From: Athripsodes cinereus
Lineage: Eukaryota > Arthropoda > Insecta > Trichoptera > Leptoceridae
NCBI GenBank assembly: GCA_947579605.1
Contig: OX388313.1
Location: 27,779,214-27,843,213 of the forward strand
Direction of reading: 5' to 3'
DNA: 64,000 bases
The notes under the pieces are model-generated. The model did not search any database, was not told the origin of the DNA, and saw only the letters and a program-made list of their open reading frames with translations. The stretch's first letter is position 1. The number at the start of each line of letters is the position of its first letter. Positions 21,467 through 33,131 of this stretch are shown piece by piece. The position numbers and the translations under genes were made by a program.

Positions 21467-24400
21467 CTAAGAGTTCCACGAAATAACATTATCTGATACA
21501 AGGACTACAGGCTCATCATCAAGATCATCATCTTGTTCTTCCTCTATCAGATCTTCATCTTCATTTATCACAGTCGGTTCTTTTTTTTCTCTTCCTTCCC
21601 ACATCCTCTCATCTCTACTGACCCTACTTTCAATCACACCACCACTTCCACTTGCTACAGGTTCTTGAGGAATTTGAACTTTCGCATTTCTAATTTGTTG
21701 TTGAATTTCTTCTTCACATTGCATTTCATCCTTATCGCTCTCCGATCCATCTGATGAGTTATGATCTAAACTATCTTCTGCCGCTATCAATTCAATAATA
21801 GCACTAGAATGGAAAAGACAAGTTAATGAAAACTATTGTAACACTAGGGAATATTAACGAGATTCTTGAACAACTCTTTAATTTTATGTGATGTTACTGG
21901 CTGTGCTCCAGAGAGGAGCATTAAGGGATATTGAGTTGAGTTGTCGAATGATCTATGAAATTTATGTGAAAATTGTAAAGAAAATCAACATTGGTATCAG
22001 TCGAATACATCACAGACAAAACTAGTAAGATTTGAGCAAACCAATAAATATGAAGACTTTTGTATGTCAAATTGTCTAGTTTGCTGTCATGAGTTCTTGG
22101 GCTTTAGTGATATTGACTACAAAAGGCTTTGTCCAGTTTAAGTGCTAAATCCTCAATTAATCTTTGTGAATAAAAAAAAATAAAATCAGCTGCATCTCAG
22201 TACATCAGAATAATAAATAAAATAATCACCTAAGAATAGTTCCCTCCCTAGTCTCCCAACGAACAGGTCTGGGATCCTGAAGTCTGTCTTGCAGCAGTGC
22301 GTGTAGCTCAGCTCTCAACCTCTCTACCAGTTTTGCTTTTCTCCTTGTTGTTAACCAACACTGTGAGCCACACCACACAATACATTCTCGTGGGTTCTCA
22401 GAATCTGCATCTGATATAAACAAAAGCACCGGAATCAGACGCATTCTTAATCTTTATATCTTTAATTGTATATTAAAGATATAAAAAAATAATGCTGCTC
22501 TTATAAATCCTCAGAGACATGGCCGTCCGAGGGTCAAATGGCAAGATCTCATAAACCATATCCTACAGGACAGTTATGATGGTGTTGAGCACATTGAACA
22601 GAAGAGCATGCATGAGGAATTGCATGATAGTGACTGAAGCGAAAAGTCTATGCTTTTTGATCCTTTCTGCCTATCCCGCCAGGGAAGCGGGGTGATGGTG
22701 ATGATAAAAAAAAACAGTAAAATGGATGGATCTAAAAAATAATGTAAACCTGCAACATTCCTAAAAAACAGTGTAAAAAAGTTTAAAATTGTTTTTCTAC
22801 ACTAAGTACTTCTATGTAAAGAGTTGCCTATGATGTTATGAAAGATAAAGAATATACTTAATTTACCTGTGACATTGAATCTATCTCCAAAGAATAGCAG
22901 TGGCATGGCATGTGCTGGAGACGTATCATGTATGAAGAGTGATGAAGTAAGTTGCTTGAGTCTGTAGACCATATGAATGGCTACCGGCATGCACATAGCA
23001 TTCACAGACCCAGGGTGGATCTCTACCTTCCCATCTTCCTCCGTGCCTAAGTTGGATTTCTTCTTACGTTTGCCCCTGTCAAAATAAGTACCAAGAATTT
23101 TTAAAAGTTAAAATTTTTGGGGGATATAGTTAAAACACCATGATCACTCGTAAATAGTGGAAACTGATAATATAGAATGGAATAGAGGTTTAAAACATGA
23201 ATAGCCATAGCGCATCTTCCCTGCCGAGCCCACGAGGGATACAGTGTGACGGAATAGCAAGAAAGTTTGATGCAATAAAAAGGAAATTATTTCAAAATTC
23301 AAAGATCTCAAATAAATTATACTACTACAAATTGTGGGCAAAACTTAAAAAAGTTTTTTTTTCAATATGCAATTCAAAATTATGTTTGTTCAATATTTTG
23401 ATGACAAAGGCACTTTAAAGGCTTAATTTCTTATGGATCTTATTTTCTCCAAAGACCCTTTGCTGTTCGGAAATAGCCTTTATGAGTCTATATAGACCAC
23501 CTTGGAAATCATCAGTATAAATAGACAGACTCACCTGAAAGATGCAACATTAGGATAAAGTCCAGCCACAATGAGAGCCTTTAACAAAGAAGTGTTATTC
23601 GAATGTCTATTACAATCTGGATGATCAGGGTTTGAATCTGTCGTAAAATGTGTATCATAAAGCAATTGCCCAAATTGATGTCTCATATCCAACAACATCT
23701 GCAGGGTTCTCTCGCTGAGGAAGTTTTCTCTGCAAAACATTGCAGATTGCCGACGATCTCCTCTCTCGTAAATGTTTTCCCACTGTCTTTGAGCTTCTGC
23801 AGCAGCCAACTGATCTGAGTATGTTCTGTTTGAGAAACCAAGTCGACACTCTTCTACTTCTCGCTCTTTACCTTAAATAATATACAATCCATGGAGTTTC
23901 CAGATTAGAACAGGTCTCCTACTTTATTCTCTATATTTCAGAATGTTATGTACACACTGCCTACACTATATGTTATGTACACACTGCCTACACTATATGT
24001 TATGTACACACTGCCTACACTATATGTTATGTACACACTGCCTACACTATATGTTATGTACACACTGCCTACACTATATGTTATGTACACACTGCCTACA
24101 CCATATTTTATGCAAGTTATAGAAAAGTGTAATAATACTACCCTTACGTACTTGAGATCCAGAGTTTGTTGATATTTATTTTCTCTTTACTGTACATTAA
24201 TTACTAGCAATTATACGCACAATTATAAATTGTTTTAAATATTATGAATATAGTATTTTTTTTAGAAAAAGATACATCTGGGTTTTGTTATAAACCCAAA
24301 TACAACCTCATACACCTTTCACAGTAAGCTACTAAAAGCTTGTGACGTGAAAGGGGAGTTTGCCGGCACCTGGTATCGAACCACGGACCTCTTGTTCACG

Positions 24401-27400
24401 AGGCCGAGACTCTACCTCCAGGCTACCGACGAACTCAGGTATAAATAGAGCTACTTGCAAAGGCAAGATTTGATGCAACTAAACTAAAGAAACAAGTAGA
24501 AAAATTAATAGAAAATAAAGCTATAACCTATAATAACAAATAAATTTATTACCGATAACAAAAGTAAAGGGATCCTTAAAAGCCACAACAGCAGCTACCC
24601 TTGTGATGGGAGTAACGGCGGACAGCAGGGAGGCGTAGATAAGCATTCGTGCTGCTCCAGGGGACACTGGAAGTCGAGCAACATGTACACCCAGAGGAGT
24701 CAAATGCTCCGTTTCATTCAAGATGTTCATCCTAAAAAAATACAAATAAAAATTAATAACTGTATCACCTTATCACATTGATAGCCCAGATAATTTATTT
24801 TTAAATGAACAATTTTATTTATTTATTTTATTCTTCACTGTACATTGTTTACAATAATACAAATTAACATAGAAAATATCATTTATACAATTCAATGTAC
24901 AGAGGGCGAGTTTATCGCTAAAATGCAATGTCTTCCAACTAACCCGAATTTTAACTAGAAAATACTCCCAAGAGTACATCACTGTTTTATTCGCTGATTT
25001 AATTGAAGATTTATTAAATGTCTTTCGTGGATATTTTATTTAATAATTTAATAAAATAAATACCTGGTAAGTAAATTGACAGCTGTCCTCACAGCTGTAT
25101 CCTGTGGTGGATCCAACAAAGACGCCAGGAACTGTGGGGCAGGGTGCAGTCTGAGGAGAAGTGAGGCCAATAAAGGCTCGTGGACAGGAGATCTTAGGAG
25201 TTCTGGAGCCAGACGGGCGCAGAGTCCATTAGATACATAAGCCGTGTATAGACGATAGCATTTACCTGGACGGACTCTCCCAGCACGACCCTGTCTGAAA
25301 ATTTATAATAGAAATTTACTTCAAATCTTTATATACTCCAAGTTTTTGCAAGTTTTACTGTAAAAGGTATGTATGTATTTGTAAGACATTACGCAATACC
25401 CTATGCAGTTCCTGGAATAGAATACGTTACCCACTCTTTTATGCAAGTTTTTCGGTATCCTACTATAAAAGGCAAGTATTCGTAAATATCACATACAAAA
25501 CATATCTTCATTTCAGCAGTGATCACCCATCATGAATGTCTTATTTGGCACAAAGAGGATGACCGATATCCTCATGCAGCTAGTTCCACTTTCTACCCCA
25601 CACTTAAAAAATGCCAACATAATTTTCCACAAGTGTGACATGAACAACAACAAAAAAAATGCCTATGTAATTTAATTTAAATTTTTTAGTCTTTATATTG
25701 TTGGTTTTGTGTGTTTGTCTTAGTTGCTTTGAATTTTTTAAACTGTGGTAATATAGGGGGACTCTTGTGGTCCATATTTCATTTAATTTTAATTGTTGTA
25801 ATACTTGTTGTGTTGACTGTTTGTTCCCTTCGAGAAAATAAATAAATAAAAATAAAAAATAAAAAAATATTTTTTCAGTCTTTAATATTTACATGCAAAA
25901 GTCATTGACATTGTTGATAAAGCCTCCAAGCTGAAAGGGCAATGAGCTGGTCATGTGGCAAGGCGAGAGGATGGCAGAATTCTTGAATGAAAGCCATGGA
26001 AGAACAAAAGAAGTGTAGAAAGACCTCAAAAAAGATGGGTTGACGATATTTTCCAGATGATGGAAAAACATTGGTATTGTGTTGCTCTAGATAGAAAAGC
26101 CTGGAAAAGTTTTGAAGAGGCCTATATCCAGCAGTGGAGAGAAGAAGGCTAGCAGTATTTTTTTTAGTTTTTACGTATGTCTTTATTTCAACTAATATCT
26201 AATATAAAAATTTATAAACATGATGGAGAAATTTTACCTTTGCAAGGCATTGGCTTGTGACACCCATTCTGGATGTAGAGTCTTAATATCATTATCCACG
26301 TCATAGTTTCCCACCTTAATCTTTCCAGAGTCCACAACGTACACCACATCATTTATGGTGATAGACGTCTCAGCTATGTTAGTAGACACTATAATCTTAC
26401 GAACACCTGCAAAATATACAAATTTTAGTACAAAATACAAAATATTTACATAAAAATATGATGGTTAAATAAAATATATACCCTACAAATAGAAAATGAT
26501 AAAATCAATAAATTTGTAATGAATAGAAATAAAATATTAAATGAACTATACCTTCTGGAGGTTCTTTAAAGATAGCATTCTGATCCAAAGAACTGAGCTG
26601 CGAATGCAATGGATACACAACATGCGGGGGCATCTGATTTGCTCTGTCTTGCAACTGTTTACACATCTGTGAGATATTCGCCAGTCCAGGGAGGAAGACC
26701 AGAATAGCTCCAGGCTCTTCTGTTATACACAGTTTCACAACAAGCTCAGTAGCCAGATCGACCGACAACTCTTCGGACTCAAATCTCATAAGAATATCTA
26801 ATACACTGTCCCGATATTTTCCCGTGTTTTGAAGATGTGCAACGAACGGCATTAACTGAAAATAAGGATTATAAAATACACATGGTAGATACAATTTTTT
26901 TCTAGATTACAAGGTTACGAGATTACAAGATTACGAGTTCGCCGGTAGCCTGGGGGTAGTCTCGGCCTCGTGAATAAGGGGTCCATGGTTCAATACCAGG
27001 TGCCAGCAAACTCCCCTTTCACGACACAAGCTTTTAGTAGCTTACTTTAAAGGTGTATAAGGTTGTATTTAGGTTTATAACAAAACCCAAGGGCATGTAA
27101 TCATGAAAAACTTGTAGGTAACGATGTTCCCAGTGGAGCACCCAGCAAAGAATTGGTCTCTCACTCTTTTTTGTAAGTTTCCAGTATCCTGATGAGGTAT
27201 GCAACTAATCCTTAAAACCTTATTTTTATGTCACGGAGAGGACAACCTATATGTTCATTAAATTGAGCATTTAGTAGTGCACTGGCTACCCCACTTGCTT
27301 TGATGACAGAAATACTTTTCAAATTATTAAATTTCTTACAGAGAGAAGAATTTAAAAAATCTCTTAAAGAAATTAAAGTCCTAGAGAGAAGATCTTAAGA

Positions 27401-30400
27401 CTCATGAAATGATTTAACTTGGGTTATTGTGTCATATGACAATCATATTATTACTCAACTTGCTCGTTTGCCTTGTTGGAAATGGCAACAAAACATTTTC
27501 AACATACTGGCAATCCTTCAACTGGATATCCTGTTTCCTGTTGTTGCTATACTTCATGTTTGTGTGTGATCTAACTGTTGTGTTTTCCAAAGTATAATAA
27601 TAAAGTGTGTATTACAAAATACTCTTTTATTGACGGCTGAATCATCGTACCACCCGATAATACTCAACATGCCTGATCTATGTATGAGAAGTTATCCGCC
27701 TCTAATATCAGTTATTTAGCTTGCTGTTTTGAGGGTAATTTAATAAACAAAATGAAATTTTAAAAAATCTATTACCCTTCTCCTATGATCTTCTACCCTT
27801 TGCATCATTATCATTTCTCTCTTATGTTTCGATCGAACATTCTGCACTTGTGGTATTCTGAAGGCTGAGAATCCCGTCATCTCCAATACATCTTCCAGAT
27901 AAAACACTTCCACAGGGAACATACGACCTGGAATGACGATTTTAGGACAACTATTGAAATATTGACAGAATCTTTCTGAATCCATCGTCGCACTCATCAA
28001 AATTACCTTCAAATCTTTACGCTTTGATAAGATCTGTAACAAAAGTTGTACATATATCAATAAATCTGTAAAAATAAAATAAATTAGTTGAAATTATCGT
28101 TAGATTTCAAATGATAATTTATTGATCTATTTTGTTTATTAATTTTTTGTTTTCTTTTCTATTGTGCTTTGTTTTCAATTTTATTGTTGTGAGGATTATT
28201 TTTATATATATTTTGTAAAAAAGGCTTTTGCCGTGGAATAAATAAATAAAGAAATTTATTCATTCTTCGCTGTAAATTGATTATAAAATTTGTTTCAATA
28301 TCATTATTTTCAGTGCTTTTGCTTTGTATTTGCAAATTGAATTTGAAAAACAGAGATTCAATCAATTCTTAAATTTTTAATTATTATAAATTCTATGGAA
28401 GTGTAATTTTTAACTATTTATTTTCATGATTTTTGTCTCGTTTTTTATTTTAGATTTAAGTAGGGTAATGTATTTATTATTACTGTTTATTAGCAACGTG
28501 TTCGTCATACGCTTCGGTAATTTGCGGGACTTTGATTGGTTTGTTTGCTGGAGGAATATGAATGTTAATATTTTTTAAGTTGAACTGTTTGTGTTCCTTA
28601 AGAATAAATAAAATAAAATAAACAATCATAGAAGGTATGCATTCAAATTAAATACAATAAATATACAGAGGGTGAGTTTATCGCAAAAACGCAATCTCTT
28701 CCAACTAACCCAAGAATTACATGTCAAATAATAAAGTATTATTTTATGTATACACCTTTTACATGTTAAATAATATAATACCTTGAGACGGTCTAGGGAC
28801 TGTTAAACGGCCTCAAAACAAAATCATCCAGAATCATCTTCATCATATTTGAATTACCGAAAAATAAACTTGAAAACAACATTAAAAGTATTTAAGAGTT
28901 TTATAACGTAGTCAATGTTTTCAAATTAATTAAATTTTGTAGTACGACAATATACATTATGAGTTAGTTGGAAGATATCGCACATCTGCGACAAACTCGC
29001 CCATTGCACAAATTTATTTGTTCAGAAATAATGCTGTCATGTTTTTTTTCTATTGTTTAATTTTTTTGTGCAACAAAGATTTTTATTATTATTATATTAA
29101 AAAAGAAAGAATGCATATGTAAAAAAAATTAATAACTAATTTGTCAATTGACACTTTGTGAAAGGTAATTTTCAATTATTTATGTACTTAATAATATTCA
29201 AAAAATGAGTCACTGACTTTATTCCCCTTCACTTGTATGTGATTAATCCAGAAAATGAACAGAATGTCCGCAAATATTTTGAGAATCAATAAATTACATT
29301 TACGTGAAGTTAAAAAAGATTATTTTTTTTATAATATTCGATATATAATTTTAAATAACTAATTACCAAAAGAAGTAAAAACTTTCTATTTTATCCTCTA
29401 ACCTACAGGAAAGATAAAATAAGGTTAGATAAAAAGATTTCCTTATTCATTACCTGTTTGACAATACCAAGAAGTATGTCACAAGTGGTATCTCTCTCGT
29501 GAGCCTCGTCTATCAGCAAATGGGAGACATTTATAAGGGCAGGATCACTCTGCAGCCTCTGAAGGACTACTCCGGCCGTCACCACTTCAATACTGCCATA
29601 CTCTCGAGGAGCCACACTGAAAACATTACAAATATTATTCCATACTACTTCACATTGAATAAAAAATATATAAATCTGAACTTACAATCAACCCAAATAA
29701 ATTTTGAACACCTTCCTACTAAGCAATAGCTTGATAAAGAAGATGGAACAGTACAGCAAGCTTTAGGTATATACCATCAATGCTTATCCAACTTGTGAGG
29801 TAAACATCGAATACCGATGAAATAACCCATACACTGAAATGACAGAAAATGTCATCCAGAAATCATAGGCCTCGTGTACAAGAGGTGCGAGATACAATCC
29901 CAGGTGCCAGCACACTCCCCTTTCACGACACAAGCTTTTAGTTTCCTGTGAAGGGTGTATGAAGTTGTATTTGATTTTATTTTTTTTGATCTCCCGTAAA
30001 ATCTTGATAAGTGGACATAGGAGGTCTCATAAGTCCACCGACAATATGATTTTTTTTATGAAAACCTGCTTTATAAAGGACACTGTAAAATTTAAAGAAA
30101 ATACAGAGAGACTTACCTATTCTTTTCCAGTACAATTAAGATTTAGGTAGGTACTTACTTTTCTAGCCTGATTGCAAATCCCACAGATTTCCCCAGCACC
30201 TCGCCCCTTTCATCTGCTATACGTGCTGCCACACTAGTGGCTGCCAACCTTCTGGGCTGTGTCATTAGAATCCTCACAGAAGCTCCTTTACCAGAAGTGC
30301 AAGCCTCTTCCAATATCAGTTGACCAACCTACAAAACAAATAAAGGATACACACTTTAAGTTATAATTGGATTTTTTTTGAAGATCATGTTTTTTTGTAG

Positions 30401-32370
30401 AATTTTGTGTATATTCACCAGAACAGAATATGATTTTACTCTTTACGGGGTTATGCTTCCATCCTCAACACCACATTTTGTTATCGCATGCTGTATGTTT
30501 ATTAAAAGCAATAGTCCACTTCCACATATCACTTTGGGGATGTGAGCATGATGTATAGATAAATATAAAAAAGTATATTTTTGTTTGAATTATTCTCTTA
30601 CCTATTTATTTCTACCATCGCAATATCTTCAACTGCAGGAAAAAAAAATTTCCTTCAAAAATGCCAGATATGTTTTTTCAAGTTTCCAATACTTACTAAT
30701 TTGTGTATTTATTACCAATTTAATTTATGTAAAGAAAACTTTTTGTGGTACATTTGTTTGAATACTCTACTCTTTGAATACTTTAGAATAAGAGACACTT
30801 GCAAATACAACGCTCGCCAGAAATGTCCGCGTAAACTGACATATGTGCATATGTTAAAGTGAATGATCACTAAAAGAACACTCGAAAGTCTACAGAAGAG
30901 AATGAAAGACATATTGGTTTCTGGAGACTCCGAGAACACTGCTTTTTTTCATAAATAAAATAAATACCTGCGTACTCTTCCCACATCCGGTGTCACCACT
31001 TATAACCACAACCTGATGATTGTCTATAGTTCGCAGTATCTTGGTACGATGCTGATATGTCGGCAAACCCTTTCTAAATTCCAACATATTCAGATATAAT
31101 TGTTTCTTCATCTTATTTAACATCTCACAGCGAAGTTCTTCATTTCTTCTTTCAATCAATTCTTTATCTATAGTTGTGTCTCTATATGTCAAACTGTGTT
31201 GAAGTTTTTCTGTAAATGATACAGTTGTAATATCCAAGTATTCTCTCTGGAAATGTGTCCGCAATGGTCTTATCTCATCGTTGGAATCTGAAGAAACTTT
31301 CTCTCCATCTAAATTTTTCAGTAGTTCTTCGATACGTTCCACTCGTTCCACAGAAAAACGAAGACGAGGCTAAAAGGAAAAAACATTAAAATTGATATTT
31401 CTTTATTCAGAACATATTGCAACATTTTTCTTACATAGAAATAGAGATATTATTTTACGAGAAAAAATCTAGAATGCAAAAATCATTTAACACTCCAAAT
31501 GACATATACTGTTATAGGACATTCTCGGCAGAGACTACAGGGGGGTTTCTGGAGTTTACCTGCACTAAGACTCATTAAGAAAGCCTATGTTTTATGAATA
31601 TTTGAAGATATTTTTAAAACCAATTAGACATCTGTATTGGAGAACCATGTTCACACAATGTAACATTGTGAAAAATCTAATCAGAAGAAGTGCAAAAGGT
31701 GTCCCAATGCTTATATGCAGACATTTAGAACCAAGTTGAAGACGCTGCTGTTCGGGAGAAATCACGGCGCCCTTGAGATGGTCACGGCGCATTTAACAGC
31801 GCCACATATAAATAGTCCGATTATTATTATTAGCTCTAGGCCGGCTTAAGTGAAAATTTTGGTGTACATAGAAAACGTTCACCAATTCCGCCATTTTCAT
31901 TGTCATAATATTATAAGGTCTACAATCAAGAAACATTTTATTCACACAATAGAAGCATCCACGTCTGATTTATTTTGTCATCTACGTTTTAGACCCAAAT
32001 CCAGTTAAACAATAAAAAAAAAATAGTTAATATTCTAAACAGATATTTTAAAAGTTTATTTACTTACCACATGTTTGGTATTTTTTTCTCTTCTATTTTT
32101 GTCTCTATAATACATTCCTATAGCCCTCCCCCTCAAATGTGGAGGATGCCCACCTCTGCCTCTCCTTTTTCCTCTACCTCCACGTCCATCATCATTCTCT
32201 TGGAAATGGTATCTCCATTTTTTTCCATTCACTCTACCGCCTCTGGGACCGCGAAAAGACCTTCCGCCCCTGTGACTTTGATTAAAACTTAAATTATCTT
32301 CCGAAAAATGAGATCCCTCTCTTCCATCCCTCCATGAATTCTGTATAAATCTAAGATTGTTTGGATTCAT
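21467..32370 (-). CDS. DHX36: DEAH-box G-quadruplex RNA/DNA helicase DHX36 (RHAU), thirteen exons
   Basis: Exons in coding order: 32068-32370, 30968-31369, 30159-30328, 29454-29616, 27776-28033, 26552-26855, 26238-26406, 25064-25294, 24553-24731, 23535-23871, 22867-23075, 22230-22410, 21467-21803. All are GT-AG and in phase, giving 1080 residues against about 1000 in vertebrates. After an RGG-rich N-terminus, [18 protein letters not shown] (75-92) is the RHAU-specific motif that grips G-quadruplexes. The helicase core has GDTGCGKST (226-234), [12 protein letters not shown] (328-331), SAT (360-362), [10 protein letters not shown] (541-550) and QGRAGR (591-596). Winged-helix, ratchet and OB-fold regions follow ([40 protein letters not shown]). 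The last 100 residues are an unusual Asp/Glu-rich tail. The family unwinds G-quadruplex DNA and RNA in nucleus and cytoplasm. An in-frame ATG at 32427 is an alternative start. Confidence 0.95.
22480..22712 (+). mobile_element. Retroelement 3' end in DHX36 intron 11
   Basis: Plus-strand reading gives [20 protein letters not shown] and stops after MHEELHDSD. It is followed by GCCTATCCCGCCAGGGAAGC and a GATGGTGATGAT-A tail. This looks like the last codons and tail of an RTE-type element inserted opposite to the host gene. Confidence 0.55.
23943..24104. repeat. 27-bp minisatellite, six copies, DHX36 intron 9
   Basis: The unit ATGTTATGTACACACTGCCT plus ACACTAT is repeated six times with only the last copy diverging. 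Because 27 is a multiple of three, a repeating open frame results; it lies in an intron and is not a gene. Confidence 0.95.
24262..24437 (-). repeat. tRNA-derived SINE, DHX36 intron 9
   Basis: On the minus strand an A-box-like CGGTAGCCTGGAGGTAGAGT precedes the B-box GGTTCGATACC. Then come GGTGCCGGCAAACTCCCC and a tail GTGTATGAGGTTGTATTTGG ending in ACCCAGATGTATC. Sister copies are at 26935-27095, 29867-29990 and (tail only) 2117-2195. Confidence 0.75.
24820..24960 (-). repeat. LINE 3'-end fragment
   Basis: ATTTATTTATTTTATTCTTC starts the piece, and AGGGCGAGTTTATCGCTAAA ... TCTTCCAACTAACCCG ends it. This is the reverse complement of the 12491-12640 repeat, inserted in DHX36 intron 8. Confidence 0.55.
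25890..26160 (+). mobile_element. Degenerate RTE-like 3' end in DHX36 intron 7
   Basis: The plus strand reads [20 protein letters not shown] and [17 protein letters not shown], typical of the last residues of insect RTE-like proteins, with two stop codons upstream (after KLKGQ and GRILE). It is antisense to DHX36. Confidence 0.6.
26935..27095 (+). repeat. tRNA-derived SINE, DHX36 intron 5
   Basis: GAGTTCGCCGGTAGCCTGGG, GGCCTCGTGAATAAGGGG, B-box GGTTCAATACC, then CACGACACAAGCTTTTAG and the TATAACAAAACCC tail. It is a full-length copy of the family at 24262-24437 in the other orientation. Confidence 0.75.
28660..29095. repeat. Two LINE 3'-end fragments in opposite orientation, DHX36 intron 4
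   Basis: 28660-28720 has AGGGTGAGTTTATCGCAAAA ... CTCTTCCAACTAACCC (reverse). 28955-29095 has GAGTTAGTTGGAAGATATCG ... TTTTTTTGTGCAACAAAGAT (forward). Both match the 12491-12640 repeat; the DNA between them is AT-rich. Confidence 0.55.
29867..29990 (+). repeat. 5'-truncated tRNA-derived SINE, DHX36 intron 3
   Basis: GGCCTCGTGTACAAGAGGTG, a decayed B-box (GATACAATCCC), CAGGTGCCAGCACACTCCCC and the GTGTATGAAGTTGTATTTG tail. It lacks the A-box end. Confidence 0.65.
31600..31915 (+). repeat. Dispersed repeat upstream of DHX36 exon 2
   Basis: Segments TTGGAGAACCATGT, CACAATGTAACATTGTG, GGTGTCCCAATGCTTA, CTCTAGGCCGGCTTAAGTG and AACGTTCACCAATTCCGCCA occur in this order. They reappear reverse-complemented at 37080-37300. 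The core also forms the arms of the 16.7 and 20.0 kb fold-backs. Confidence 0.7.
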
Positions 32371-32427
32371 TTTAAAAAAGGTTGTAAAAACAACTGTAAA
32401 AGTACGGGATTTAACAATACACGGCAA

Positions 32428-33131
32428 ACACGGGTGACGATCGTTACTCCATCAAAACAAAGTTATTAAAAAGTTCATCCGTAAACTAATCCAAATATTT
32501 CACTCACAAAATACACCGAAACAATAAACACAATAATACTAATTTTAGACTTTAGAGATTTCCTTCAAGTACCCGTTGTTTCTGAATTCTGAGTTGTCAA
32601 AATATTGGCGATATTTAATAGTATAAAAAGTAGTAGTGTAGTAGTAGTATTTGATACGCTTGAATTTATTTTGATTGTCATAAATAAATTATTTAAAATA
32701 GTATTATTATTTGTAAGCATTATATAATTTCTCATAATATTATGATTAATTAATTCTGCTTAATGTAAAAGAATACATCGGTATTATTCATTTTATTTCT
32801 AATTTAAAATTTCCTCATATTTATGTTTTTTTTTGGTAATAGCAATTAAATTTTTTACCATACCATTTAAAAACTTACTTTGGCCATATCCTTGGCTAAA
32901 AAAAGTTTGCGTAATAATATTTCTTTAGCTACAACATTGCAATGCCTCTGTCAATTTTTGACAATTAATTTCGATCTTGTATAATGATTTGTTTTGTGTT
33001 TCAATTTGTATTTCATTTAATACATAATAAATACCTTGTGTTCAAAAGTTTATAAGTTACGATTCCAGAATTTTGTGAGTCAGTTTAATACTGTTTAAAT
33101 AACACGAACATTTGACAGAATCAATTTTACA
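32428..33131. promoter_or_regulatory. Putative bidirectional promoter region of DHX36 and the 434-codon gene
   Basis: The start codons of the two genes diverge across this 0.7 kb. It is AT-rich with no coding signal. No specific binding site could be assigned. Confidence 0.45.

Noticed and set aside
23948..24172. MYTLPTLYV repeat peptide
   Set aside because: Intronic 27-bp minisatellite translated by chance.
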